The notes beneath the pieces were generated by a model. The model did not search any database, had not been told where the DNA came from, and saw only the letters and a list, made by a program, of their open reading frames with translations. DNA of 64,000 nt from Pseudoips prasinana (Eukaryota > Arthropoda > Insecta > Lepidoptera > Nolidae). Shown in pieces: positions 11,307 through 21,501 of this stretch (within the stretch, counting starts at the first letter, position 1; each line of letters starts with the position of its first letter). Location of the stretch: assembly GCA_951640165.1 (NCBI GenBank), contig OX621244.1, forward strand, positions 13,410,001-13,474,000, given 5' to 3'. The translations under genes and the position numbers were made by a program.

Positions 11307-11828
11307 GGTCACAGCTCATTAGAGCCACTCGGCACCCACCCGCACCGCCTCGTCGCACGACGGCGGCGTCCCCTCGTTGTAGACAGGTGGTCCACGGATG
11401 GCCGCCGCGTTATCACCAATAATCGTCGCGCGGTCAACCAATGGACCCCGCGCGGTCAACGAGTGAACGCCGAGTGACCAACGAGTGGACATCGCTTGGT
11501 CCACGAATTTTCGAGTGGTGGATGCGGAGTAGCGCATCACCAAGTATCGTCCTCGCGTGAATCATTTGCGGGCAGCGCGCGGTCCACTCGGGACCCGCGC
11601 GTTGGCAATGCGCAGTCAACGCAAGGCAAGCATATGCGAGCAGCGAGTTGGCACCGAGTGGTCCACCGGCCGTCCGCGCGTGGAGGGCTTACGATCGATG
11701 CGATCCGGTGATACTATGGAGTTGATATAGTGAGCGCATACCCATACAAGTCCATAAATTAAGAATACTAGACGCAGGAAGCGCGGCGGGGCGGAGTGGG
11801 TGCCGGGTGGCTTTAATGAGCTGTGACC
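11307..11828. mobile_element. GC-rich non-autonomous TIR element (522 bp)
   Basis: About 42 bp at each end are inverted repeats: GGTCACAGCTCATTAGAGCC... from 11307 and its complement ...ATGAGCTGTGACC ending at 11828. The interior is strikingly GC-rich against the AT-rich background. It consists of degenerate repeats of GTCAACGAGTG / GTCCAC-like units. ORFs on both strands here are by-products of the composition, not genes. Confidence 0.7.
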
Positions 11829-11931
11829 TTAAAAGTTATATTTTACCATGGAAATCTTTTTAGTCAATATACTTAAGTAAAGTAAATATTTATATGCACT
11901 AAAACAATACATATACCTATATTAGCTATGC

Positions 11932-12236
11932 CCCGCGGTGTTACCCGCGTTAAATTTTATAAATTTTCTTTGCTATAAACCTTACGGAGCCCGAGACCTT
12001 TCCAACGAATGCAAAACCGTGGAAATCGGTTCGTGCGTTCTGGACTTATAGCGTCAGGAAGGAAAACCCGACTTATTTTTATATAGTAGACTAGCTGTGC
12101 CCGCGGTGTTACCCGCGTTAAATTTTATAAATTTTCTTTGCTATAAACCTCACGGAGCCCGAGACCTTTCCAACGAATGCAAAACCGTGGAAATAACCGG
12201 GGAAGGAAAACCCGACTTATTTTTATATAGTAGATA
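11932..12236 (-). repeat. two tandem Helitron-like 3' ends
   Basis: Two direct copies, about 11932-12090 and 12092-12236, share GGTGTTACCCGCGTTAAATT and CGGAGCCCGAGACCTTTCC and end TATTTTTATATAGTAGA. The second lacks about 30 bp (around CGGTTCGTGCGTTCTGG). This is a head-to-tail duplication. Confidence 0.7.
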
Positions 12237-13512
12237 TGTAAGTATGTAGGTAGGTGGTAAGGTGGTACCTGATGTTTCACATGTTTGCCAATAATGGCAT
12301 ACCAAATATTTGTTTCAATTGTATGAAAACAATTAGCTTAGTTACATAATTTACAATATTAACTATATATTTGTAGTAGTACAGACCACAAAGTGTACAA
12401 CTTTTTAAAATAGGGTCTACAAAAGTAAAGCTCCATAAACTGCCTACAGACATATTTTTTATTTGGAAGGAAATCATAGTTCCCTTTGTCAGTACCTGAG
12501 AAATAGAATAGAAGCTACAGACCAGAGCGAAATTAATTAATTGATTGGTTAGCTGTATGTGTGGTCTAATATTAAGTCAAGTTTGTACTCGTGAATTTGT
12601 TCTTGTGCTTGTGTTTGTTTTTGTTCACAACATTGTAAATATATATTTTGTGTATTATAATCATTTTGGAACTATTGTAACGCACTTGCGGCGGTGATCA
12701 CATAGCATCATTAAAAATAGTAAATAATCTAGCAATTTTAGAATATGTCCCATTATTTCATAGAGATTGTTTTCATGGTTGGTGTAATTATATCATGATG
12801 CGTTGAAAGTAATCGTTTATTATATAATAAACGTATATCGGAAAAACGAAGAAACCCAGTACACTGCCTTGTGAAACTCTTAATTAATTTCTTTATTTGT
12901 GGATCTATATGATTTGCATTGAGAGCTCTTGTAATATATACAATTATCGCGATAGTGTGGCGGTATACGCTCAAATCTCGTTGCTGCGTTCCAACAATGA
13001 AGTTAGGTACAGAATCATTTTATGGCTTAATCAAAAAGACTATTTTCTAGGAATTGTGTCACCCACACTGCTATGCTATTAAAACCAATACCGCATGACG
13101 CTGATATATTTAAGCATTTTAGAAGGCAATGCCATCTAAATTCCTTATGCAGGCCGCTATTATAATTACGCTCGCGTAAAAGTTCAGCCCACAAAGATTC
13201 TTTATTTAAAAGGTATATATTGTGATATACTTACATTATAAATGGATACATCAGGTATTCGGGTAACAGCGCCATCTGTGGACTTGCTACCACCTAACTA
13301 CGGTGTAGGTACCTACCTACATGCCAACTGCGGCAAACCCCTCCAAATGGCAACGTTATAAAAGCCTTTGGGTGAGGCCTATGTCCAGCGGTGTACGATA
13401 TAAGGCTCATGATGTGACGTGTGTAACTTACATTAGGATACATAGGAACATATAAGTATTTTCGTATAATTTCATTCTTGGTACTAACCTATTTTACTTT
13501 CAACATTTTCAG

Positions 13513-16500
13513 GATTCCATCATAAGACTAAAAGAAAGTACAAAAAAGCTGCTAAGTTTACTCGAAGAAATTCAAACTAAGACTTACATAAAACCCAATA
13601 TTCATAATGATACGCCTAATATTGTTTGTGATGTAGATTCGACACATCTACTTCGCGCTATATCCAGTCATGAAGTACAGGTTGCTATTTACTCTTTTCT
13701 AGCTACACATTAATATTGAGAAACCTTAAGTTAACCTTTGTAGATCTAAAATATGGATAATCCTCTTTTCCAATCTTTAAGACGTAGATTCGACACTTTT
13801 ACTCCATACCATATATAGTCTTAAAGTATCTACAGGTTATTATTTAATCGTTTCAAGCATTAAGATAATGTTGAGATTTTTTTGAAAATAAGTCAGTTTA
13901 CTAACTCACATAACAGCTCTAAGTAGGAACTCACATGAGAGTTTTAAGTAGGAACTCACATGACAGTTTCAAGTAGCAGCTCACGTATCAGTTCTAAGTA
14001 GGTATATTTACTTCAACTGTTTTAATAGCATTTATTTCAGCTTCAGAGATTAACAGACGCCCAAGTCTTAGCAGCACCCGAGTTGAAACAGTTAGAAACA
14101 CAAACAAAGCAGTTAAATGATTTGCGTGTAGAGGTGAGTTTACCAAAATTTTTAGGTAAGTATAAAAAACTCGGAACCTGTAATACCATCTAAAACCTAT
14201 GTACTCACTTTATCGTATTGGCAGGGTAACACTTGAATACTTAAGACCCCGCTCGCAGCAGTGGAAAGCCTTACAGGCTAACTGTATACATCATGTAAAT
14301 AAAGAAAATAATGTGATGACCCTAGGGCCCGAACTGTTCAAGCTGCCCAATAGACTGGCGTGGCTTAACGACTCTTGAAAATTGATTAAAACCGGGACCA
14401 ACAGCTTAACCTGTCCACCGAAGCACAGGGACGCTCAGAATAAAACTGGCGGTGGTCGCTTACCATTACCCGCTTGCGCGTTTGCCTTGTGCCTCAAGAG
14501 CATTTTGGCACCATACAATAAATACAGTTTCCATAAAGATTCTGTTTCTTATTCAGTATTGAAAATTCTCGACAGTTCATTATTCATTATTTTAGGAAGA
14601 AGATGATGATTGCTCAATTTTCAAAAGACTTACAAGAAAGTGCCACTGTTTGAATAAACAAGAATACAACGATTTCATTATACATTTCAATGAAGGTACC
14701 AATTTCGCCACAAGTTCAATTGGTGAAGTAATAAAAAATTTGCGAATACTAAAGAAATTTCTGTATATGGGTGGAGATTATACTAAACACGCATTAAAGT
14801 TTTTGGTTGAGGTACCTACGTATATTATTATTTTCTTTGGATTATGTTATGGATTTTATTATTAGCACAAATATTTTAATAATAAAAAAAATATCATCAA
14901 AATGAAACACTTCTAAAACTATGCTATAGAGCGTGCCCTGCTGGCCTCATTACCACCTTGTATGTCATTGCTAATTCTTTGACCCAAAAAAGAATTTCTT
15001 CTCACCGAAATAAATATTAATAATATTGTTTCATTTTGATGATATTTTTTTTATTATTAATATATTTGTGCTAATAATAAAATCCAGCGGCAGCGTGTTT
15101 AGTTGTCTAAAGATATTTATATATCTTTAGACAACTAAACACGCTGCCATCTGATCCCGTACTAGACAGAGCTTGTACTACAGTAAGACAACTGATAGGT
15201 ATTTATTTCTAATTACATAAATATTATAGACACGGAACAAATAGATAATCGTGCTTATCACACAAAGATTTGCTCTGAGTGGGGATCGAACCCACGAGGT
15301 CTGGCTTAGCAGTCAGGGTCTAGACCAACAGGCCAGGGGAATGTCGACCAAGCATCTTTATGTTCCAACGATAGCCAGACGGCATTATTTGATTATTATA
15401 AGCGGAGAAGTCTGAAAATGATTTATTAGAAGTTCTTTCATATTCTAGGGATTTCAAGAATCGTCGTACACCGAAAAAGTTGACATAACGCAAGGATGTG
15501 TACATGCCGACATCTGTAATGTATTTGAAGAAAAATCTATAATAGTTACATGCATATCTTGGCCGTGTAAAATGATTAACTATGGCGATGCTACAACTCA
15601 GGTAAGAATATATTTATTCGACATATATAAAGTGCTTTAGAAGGCTGGATAGTCGGTCATAGCCAGCTCTGACCACTCTGTAAGTGATCCACCGATCACT
15701 CACAGACTAGATAATTAATCAATCGTGCTCATGGAAGCCGATGTAAAGATTGATTAAGTAATTTTTAACCTTTATTTATCTGAACGCCGAACACTATTCC
15801 GATATACGGCGACTTAGCCGGTAGCCCCCCTGACACCAAGTTCACCACTTCTCATGCGATATAGAAGCAGAAGTTCATATTTATACCCACAATGATTCTG
15901 TTGCAGAGCTTAGCTGCAGGGTTCGTAAACCTACTAGCCCAAATAGAGGAAGGGCGAAGGTATCTAAAGTATACATCCAAAATAACGAACGACCTAAAGA
16001 AAGTAATCAGAAAACATGGCTCCAAATTAGATCAAGATGTTTTAGAGTCACTTAACTGCACATTGAACTTTCTGCACCCAAAATCAACTGCATTAACATA
16101 TTACTGCAGTCTCACAGACGAAGGTAAACTCGGGAAGTTTTCTACCAAGAATACCAAAACTCAGTACAAATCTGTGTGTACCAGTACACTCTTTTATCAT
16201 AATGTTGCAGTTACTACTGTATTCATAAAACGAGAAAAAATTGCTCCTATCTACACTGACTAAAATAAATATACTGGATATTTGGACATAGATGTAGGTA
16301 CATAGAACAAGCTTGGATATTGATCTTGTGTAGTACACGGGATGTAAAGGACAGCGTTTCGAAAACTGATACTAAGATTTCGATGAGACAATTCGCGCGC
16401 GTATTAATCTGGCACAACCGTCATACACAACTTCCCTGAAAAACGACCCTCTGGCTTGAGTTCCGTTCGCCTCATTGTCCGGTGAAGCAGTGAAAGCTTC

Positions 16501-19500
16501 ATGGGTTAACTGCCGAAACAACTCGCCATAAATCGGACGATAGAGGCGCGACCTCAGGAGTAACAATTGCACACAACGTTCTTATGCATCCCCCCACCAA
16601 AGGAAGTACTTAAGTTTTAGTAGGTATTTATTGCTAGACAGCTTGAGTCCTACGCTCGCCTCTATTATCCAACTAGCTGTGCCCCGCGGTTTTACCAGCG
16701 TTAAACTTTATAAATTATCATAGCTCCTCCCCCGTAGGTGATAGCGTGAAAATATGTAGCCTATATGTTGACCGGACCTCTTATTAATATATATGCAAAA
16801 TTTGAAGTAAATTCAGGCAGTACTTTTTGAATTTAGCCCGGACATACATACAGACAAACAGATAAACAGACAAAAATTCTAAAAACTGTAGTTTTTGCTT
16901 CGATATCGATTGTAGATAAGGCTCCAGGTATCCTTTTTAAAAAATATTCAATGTAGAGTTTTCACTTTCCTACGATTTTATTATATGTATAGATGAGGGA
17001 GAGAATGACTACTAGTATGACTAAGATTATTTGTCTCGATACTTATCTAGAGGATATCAACGTAAAATTTAATTACCTACTGAGGGGTTCAGAAGCATAT
17101 AATGTACAGAAGCTGTGTGTGCAGCCTAGTCCTATTGGTTGACAAGGGAAACTGCATATATTGTGTTTAATGGACTGTATTATAGGGACAAAATGTGAAC
17201 TTATAAATACACACGCGCACCACGCTAAATTATAAGAGTGACTGATTGAATTAATTGAATAAAAACCTAGGTTCGTTTGGGGACGAACATATTGAGGCGA
17301 CAGAAAACAAATTAAGCTTTACCCTCTTCAATATATCAGTCATCTACTTAATACCATAGAAAATACAATTAGTGTCACTTCTATACATTTGTTATTCTAT
17401 GCAAAAATAATTAAACATATTTATTGATAAACTAAGTACCTACTATTAGTACAGTATCAGTTTTCGTTACGATGTCCCAAACATCCTGAATAGAATTTCC
17501 ATTATGGCTTTTGTTATTTGTAGGTTTTGGTAATCGTACTATCCAAGCTTTATTGCAATATAGACATTATATGACATTGGAAGAGATACTGTCACATTTG
17601 GATTTACTAAATAATTATAGTACGGAAGAGAAGGGTAAAACGGAATTAACATTGGGCTTACGATCGCTGCTCTACTTGTTCACACAGATGCTCAAAGAAT
17701 ATGATAACAGTGAAATTAATATAATAGTCACAAATATTATTAAGAATATTGTATCGGAGAATTTGTTGAAGCAAAATTCCCCTAAGATGACCAATTATGT
17801 CAGCACAGTAACAGAGGTATGGTGGTTAATTTGTTTTACTTGAAAACTAAAAGGAGGATTATCATCTTGAGTAGGTAATAAACTCCCAAACGAAGCAGAG
17901 CTTGTACTATGGAAACCAGATAACTGATATAGGTACTACTTTTCTTTTGCAAATACTTACTTATATAGCCGTCACCGTAGCCTAGTTGATAGTGCTCCTG
18001 CCTACGAAGCTGGTGGTCCTGGGTTCGAATCCCGGTAAATGCAAATATTTGTGTGATGAGCACGAATATTTGTTTCTGAGTCATGGATGTTTTCTATGTA
18101 TTTAAGTATTTAGGGTAGACCGAGGCGATTCGGATCGCAGGGCGAATCGGATCATAATAAGGAATTTGAAAATATTTCTAAATTACGCGCGTTGCCGAAC
18201 GCAACCATACATGCACATCCCTTCCTTCTTCCTCCCCGCATCTATTGCTATCGGAAATATTTCATTCGCTTTAGTAGTTTACACAGAGTATGTAGTTTAG
18301 TTCCGGCGACGCTCGCCAGGGAAGTGGACGTGAGGTGATATCGGTTTTGGCGCCAAAATCTAAGGTACGTAATTAATTATGTTTGCTTGTAGTTTTTTCA
18401 AGATTTCGTTGGTTTTTTTTTTATTATATTAGGTATGAATGAAATAATCTAAATTCAATTGATTTTTAATGATTATGTAACATATATGATATTTTGAAAA
18501 AAACGTACTTTTTAACGGCTAGTGATATGGGGCGAATCGGATCATGTCTTTCGGGGCGATTCGGATCAGTACCTAAAATGTAATAATTTGCTTAAAGTTA
18601 TATATTTTAATTTTGTTTTAGATGGTTCGAACTTATGTTAGAAAAACTGACCAAGGTCAGTGGTCTCAGGAAGAGATGAGAAAAGCTGCAGAAAAAGTTC
18701 TGAATAAACAACTGACTATACGAAAGGCAGCTGAGAAGTATAATGTGCCTTATACCAGTTTGCAGAGCAGAGTTACTTTCTCCCGGGGTGCTATCCAAGA
18801 ATCGAGGCGGTCAACAAACAATGGACAAGGGCACTGAAGATAAATTTTCTGATCGATTATTACATTTAGTTGGTCGTATGAAGAAGGAAATTGTTGCAGA
18901 ATTTTTCGAAACTTTTGCTAAAGTTGTGGATGATAACGACTTGAGAGGAAAACCTGAACGTGTGTACAACATGGACGAAACTGGGATCCCACTTAATAAC
19001 CGTCCACCTAATATTGTAGCACAGAAAGGATCAAAAGATGTGGTTAGTATGACGAGTGTGGAAAGAGGTCAAAATGTGACTGTTGTAGCCTGCATGAATG
19101 CTGCAGGGCAGTACATTCCACCGTTTGTACTTTTTAAAGGCGTGCGCAGACGCGATGATTTCATGTTGGGAATGCCTAGGGGTACAGAAATTGCCATGAC
19201 AGAAAAGTGCTGGATCACAGAAGAAGCATTCAAGCTATGGCTGCAACATTTCAATAGATACCGGACTCAGGGAAAAGTAATTTTAATTTTGGACGGTCAT
19301 TCATCTCATAGGAGCTTTGATGTGGTTGATAGGTGTGAAGCTATGGACATTGAACTTGTGCTGCTTCCTGCGCATACATCACATGCACTCCAACCACTGG
19401 ATGTTTCATTCTTCAAACCACTAAAAACTTACTACAACCAGCATGCAACAGCATGGCAACATGCACACCCACACCACGGAATAACCTAAGTTGCGTTTGG

Positions 19501-21501
19501 TGGGTTGTTAAAACAAGCTTGGAATCAATCTGCAACAGTTGGAAATGCAGCCAAAGGTTTTGAGTAGACAGGAATATTTCCTCTTAATCACAATGTAATC
19601 CCAGAACATAAGTTCATTGGGGATACTGTGGACCTTGACTCAGTTGAAGCTAGCCTAGTTCCTTCCACAAGTGCTCAACCAACTCCTTCCACGAGTGCTC
19701 AACCAGCTCCTTCCACGACTAGTCAAGAAACTACCATTCCACAAGAGGAAGCAGAACAACAGCAAAACCAGATCGAGAATGCCATGAAAGAGATAATTCC
19801 TTCTCCACTGAAGAGCCCTGTAGTAACCAAAAAATCTCGCCAGGTTACTAAACCAATTCTACATTTTACTTCACCACAAAGCATGGACATTCTTCGTCTA
19901 AAAGACTCCAAGAAAAAAGCTGAAACAGACAAGAAAAAATCTAAAGTAGAAGGAAAAGCAAAAGGCAAAGAAAATACGACGGTTAAGAAGAAGAATAAAG
20001 CTACTCCTGGACTGAAAGTAAAGAGCAGGAGTCAGTCAAGAGACTGGCACTGCATTTTTTGCTCAGAAAAATTTGTACACCCGCCAACAGAAGATTGGAT
20101 TCAGTGCAGTGCATGTGAAGAATGGTGCCATGAGAACTGTGCTGATAGAGGAGGTGCCAAAGGACCATATGCTTGTGATTTATGTGCCAATAATGATCTC
20201 AGAATTAAGACTCATTGTTGTTATGTTGATTATTTTGTAATTGTTTTATTTTTCTTTGATTTTATGGTACATATCTGTCTGATCCGATTAGCCCCCGAAT
20301 TTGGGGCGAATCGGATGTTTCTCAAGTTTTGATTTTTTGTTTCTGGAAGGAAAGATTTAAGTTTTGTTATAAAAGATTATTACGTATAGGTATCTTCAAT
20401 AAAGACTGATTGTTGTCCAATGAATAAATGTACTTTAAATAGAAGTTGTGTTTTTTAAGCTTAAAGTCAAAATGATCCGATTCGCCACGGTCTACCCTAT
20501 CTATCTATATAAGTATGTACCTATATCGTCACCTGGTACCCATAGTACAAGCTTTGCTTAGTTTGGGGCTAGGATGATCTGTGTGACATTGTCCCTAGAT
20601 ATTATTAGATATTATAGATAAATACACCCAGACTAAGCACAAACAGACATGTTCATGTAGACAAATTTTAATATCTGTCCTGGGTGCGAATCAAACCCAC
20701 GACCTGGGGCGTGTAAAGCAAGTATTTGCCAACTGGCTCGTCCATCTTCAGTGTTTGTTTGTTCGTGGTTATGCGTGTTCATGTCGGCCGAAAGGGTCTC
20801 CTCGCTCGATGACCCTTCTTCATGCGGCATCCAGCGGCTTCCCACGACTGACGTTGACGTAAGTTTAACTTGAAATGGGCCAATAACATGAGACGGTGAA
20901 CCGCAGGTTGAGTATAGTCTCACACAGATTTTGTTCCAATTGGTTGTCTAAAAGCAACTTACCCACCTGGCATTTAACACATTCGCTGCCCACCTGGTAT
21001 TTAACACATTCGCTGCCCACCTGGTATTTAACACATTCGCTGCCCATCTGGTATTTAGCACATTCCCGGCCCACCTGGCATTTAATTGCCACGTGCCCTT
21101 CAATTTGGAAATTATTCGGGCTATATCGGTTAGGTACGTTGGTTCGTCTGCGGATTTCGGTATGTCTGTTTCGAAAAAAACTAGAAAATCTCCAAGTATA
21201 GTTCTCTCTTCTCTCCTCTCCATTGTTCTTTGAGTGACTTGAGCCTTCTTATTATACGGCAATAATAAATAAAGTTAAATGACCAAATTACTTAAATAAC
21301 AATTTCGATATACGTAATGCAATTTTTTTCTGTTTTTAGACCATTAAAATGCGAAATCAAGATAGTCAAATGCCAACGAAGAAACATATCAAACAAAGGA
21401 ACAAGTCAAAAAGTTACTTTGGAGTTTCACAGAATAAAATCAAGCAAACTAGACTGAAAGGTAAAAGAGTTTGGGCATTTCCAACTACTAGGTATATCTA
21501 G
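13513..21501 (+). CDS. spliced gene of unrecognised family, possibly armadillo-like (ARMC9-related?)
   Basis: Seven exons join in phase with GT-AG sites: 13513-13680, 14041-14133, 14596-14811, 15449-15601, 15907-16123, 17524-17816 and 21340-21501 (TAG stop). They give about 433 residues; the start codon lies upstream and was not found. The protein opens with a helical, coiled-coil-prone stretch (LKESTKKLLSLLEEIQ; LKQLETQTKQLNDLRVEEED). It continues with leucine-rich helices (SLAAGFVNLLAQIEEGRRYL; LTLGLRSLLYLFTQMLKEYD) and ends with a basic tail (KKHIKQRNKSKSYFG...KGKRVWAFPTTRYI). SLA-x-F-NL...EGRRYL recalls the FASLAEGRLYL segment of ARMC9, a ciliary-base armadillo protein; this is weak. The frame is open in every exon, so the gene is probably live. 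The last intron (17817-21339) carries a pogo-like transposon. Confidence 0.7.
13904..14003. repeat. 25-bp tandem repeat, four units
   Basis: Four 25-bp units of the form ACTCACATGACAGTTTTAAG-TAGGA start at 13904, 13929, 13954 and 13979 with a few differences. The array ends 37 bp before the acceptor of the exon at 14041. Confidence 0.85.
14134..14595. other. intron with dispersed repeat remnant
   Basis: About 14325-14500 (CTGTTCAAGCTGCCCAATAG; CCGAAGCACAGGGACGCTC) belongs to the same repeat as 54810-55040. No coding content. The ORF at 14382-14606 is a shadow. Confidence 0.5.
14851..15148. repeat. inverted repeat (58-bp arms) followed by a perfect 28-bp palindrome
   Basis: 14851-14909 and 15028-15085 are near-perfect inverted copies (core AATATCATCAAAATGAAACA). 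Directly after, 15089-15116 and 15121-15148 form a perfect 28-bp palindrome with a 4-nt loop (core GTGTTTAGTTGTCTAAAGAT). Both lie in the intron after the exon at 14596-14811. Confidence 0.85.
15160..15345 (-). repeat. tRNA-derived SINE fragment
   Basis: Minus-strand SINE: tail complement GATCCCGTACTAGACAGAGC, head complement GTGGGGATCGAACCCACGAG with AGACCAACAGGCCAG. Intronic. Not a tRNA gene. Confidence 0.55.
15712..15830. mobile_element. MITE-B partial copy
   Basis: The 3' half of the MITE-B family (full copies at 23853-24139 and 49792-50034): TCAATCGTGCTCATGGAAGC, then ATTTTTAACCTTTATTTAT and the terminal GGCGACTTAGCCGGTAG. The 5' half is missing. Confidence 0.7.
16124..17523. other. intron with Helitron-like copy and possible LTR-like segment
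   Basis: 16672-16993 is a minus-strand family X Helitron-like copy (CTAGCTGTGCCCCGCGGTTT at the left end). 17100-17310 has a TATA-like TATAAATACACACGCGC, then AATAAAAACC and GGGGACGAACATATTGAGGC, an arrangement that could be a solo LTR; no TG...CA ends or duplication were confirmed. The open frame 16124-16263 is read-through past the donor at 16124. Confidence 0.5.
18622..19489 (+). pseudogene. pogo-like transposase, HTH and DDE parts, frameshifted
   Basis: 18622-18837 starts MVRTYVRKTDQGQWSQEEMR and contains a psq helix-turn-helix (LTIRKAAEKYNVPYTSLQSR). The frame then shifts by one and most of the CENP-B-type second HTH is missing. The DDE core follows: YNMDETGIP (first D), ILILDGHSSHRS (second D) and PAHTSHALQPLDVSFF (third D), to a stop at 19489. 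All three acidic positions are present, but the frameshift and deletion make the protein non-functional as read. Confidence 0.85.
19630..20332 (+). pseudogene. C-terminal part of the pogo-like protein: acidic/basic linker and PHD finger
   Basis: After another break the frame continues with Thr/Ser/Pro/Gln-rich repeats (STSAQPTPSTSAQPAPSTTS) and a lysine-rich linker. A PHD-type zinc finger follows: WHCIFCSEKF, IQCSACEEWCHENC and YACDLC, giving C-x2-C...C-x2-C...H-x2-C...C-x2-C spacing. PHD-tailed pogo/jerky-like transposases are known in insects. The region downstream reads into the 3' terminal repeats, so the annotated end near 20332 is not a natural terminus. Confidence 0.75.
20610..20740 (-). 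repeat. SINE fragment, minus strand
   Basis: Contains CAGACTAAGCACAAACAGAC, the complement of the SINE body, and the head complement GGGTGCGAATCAAACCCACG. Truncated. Part of the cluster of SINEs in the last intron of the unknown gene. Confidence 0.5.
20962..21090. repeat. 27-bp minisatellite, five units
   Basis: Units CCCACCTGGTATTTAACACA-TTCGCTG start at 20962, 20989, 21016, 21043 and 21070 (the last diverged). Because 27 is a multiple of 3, all frames stay open and produce repetitive ORFs (for example SECVKYQVG repeats on the minus strand). These are not proteins. Confidence 0.9.

Larger units (their letters stand above)
8928..13512. other. intergenic region rich in transposon remnants
   Basis: No host exon is recognised, though the 5' exons of the gene starting at 13513 must lie here or be very short. 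Content: a short repeated motif around TGGCCAATTCCCAATGA at 9160-9235; a Helitron-like copy at 9541-9830; a LINE fragment at 9820-10330; a SINE at 11015-11183; a GC-rich TIR element at 11307-11828; two tandem Helitron-like tails at 11932-12236; and a LINE tail with GAGGCCTATGTCCAGCGG at about 13270-13400. Confidence 0.6.
18113..20497 (+). mobile_element. pogo-like DNA transposon 1 (2385 bp) with PHD finger
   Basis: Ends are inverted repeats GGGTAGACCGAGGCGATTC / GGGTAGACCGTGGCGAATC flanked by a TA duplication, as in the Tc1/mariner/pogo superfamily. It encodes, in broken frames, a psq-type helix-turn-helix, a DDE transposase and a C-terminal PHD finger. A non-coding first exon appears to end at 18364 (AAG|GTACGT) and to splice to 18622 just before the ATG. 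Seven copies of a 16-bp motif, GGGGCGAATCGGATCA or variants, lie at both ends and in that intron. Confidence 0.85.
17951..20615 (+). repeat. tRNA-derived SINE split by a pogo-like insertion
   Basis: The head (CCGTAGCCTAGTTGATAGTG and B box GGGTTCGAATCCC at 18021-18033) and body run to 18112. The SINE then resumes at 20498-20615 with TATATAAGTATGTACCTATA and the tail GTACAAGCTTTGCTTAGTTT. The TA at 18111-18112 is duplicated at 20498-20499, so the SINE was intact before the transposon entered. A minus-strand SINE tail fragment precedes it at 17875-17950. Confidence 0.75.

Noticed and set aside
11289..11711. Overlapping ORFs on both strands
   Set aside because: Caused by GC-rich degenerate repeats inside the TIR element, not protein genes.
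12753..12974. Minus-strand ORF as a LINE fragment
   Set aside because: It looks superficially like a LINE C-terminus, but I could not place any RT motif with confidence.
16124..16263. Continuation of the unknown gene's exon to a stop at 16263
   Set aside because: A good GTAAAC donor at 16124 joins in phase to the exon at 17524, and the sequence after the donor loses the helical pattern. Read-through as an alternative end remains possible.
20962..21090. CRISPR-like array
   Set aside because: Units are contiguous without unique spacers, in an animal genome; it is a minisatellite.
20865..21262. ORFs with repeated SECVKYQVG or PTWYLTHSL units
   Set aside because: Produced by a 27-bp minisatellite whose unit is a multiple of three.
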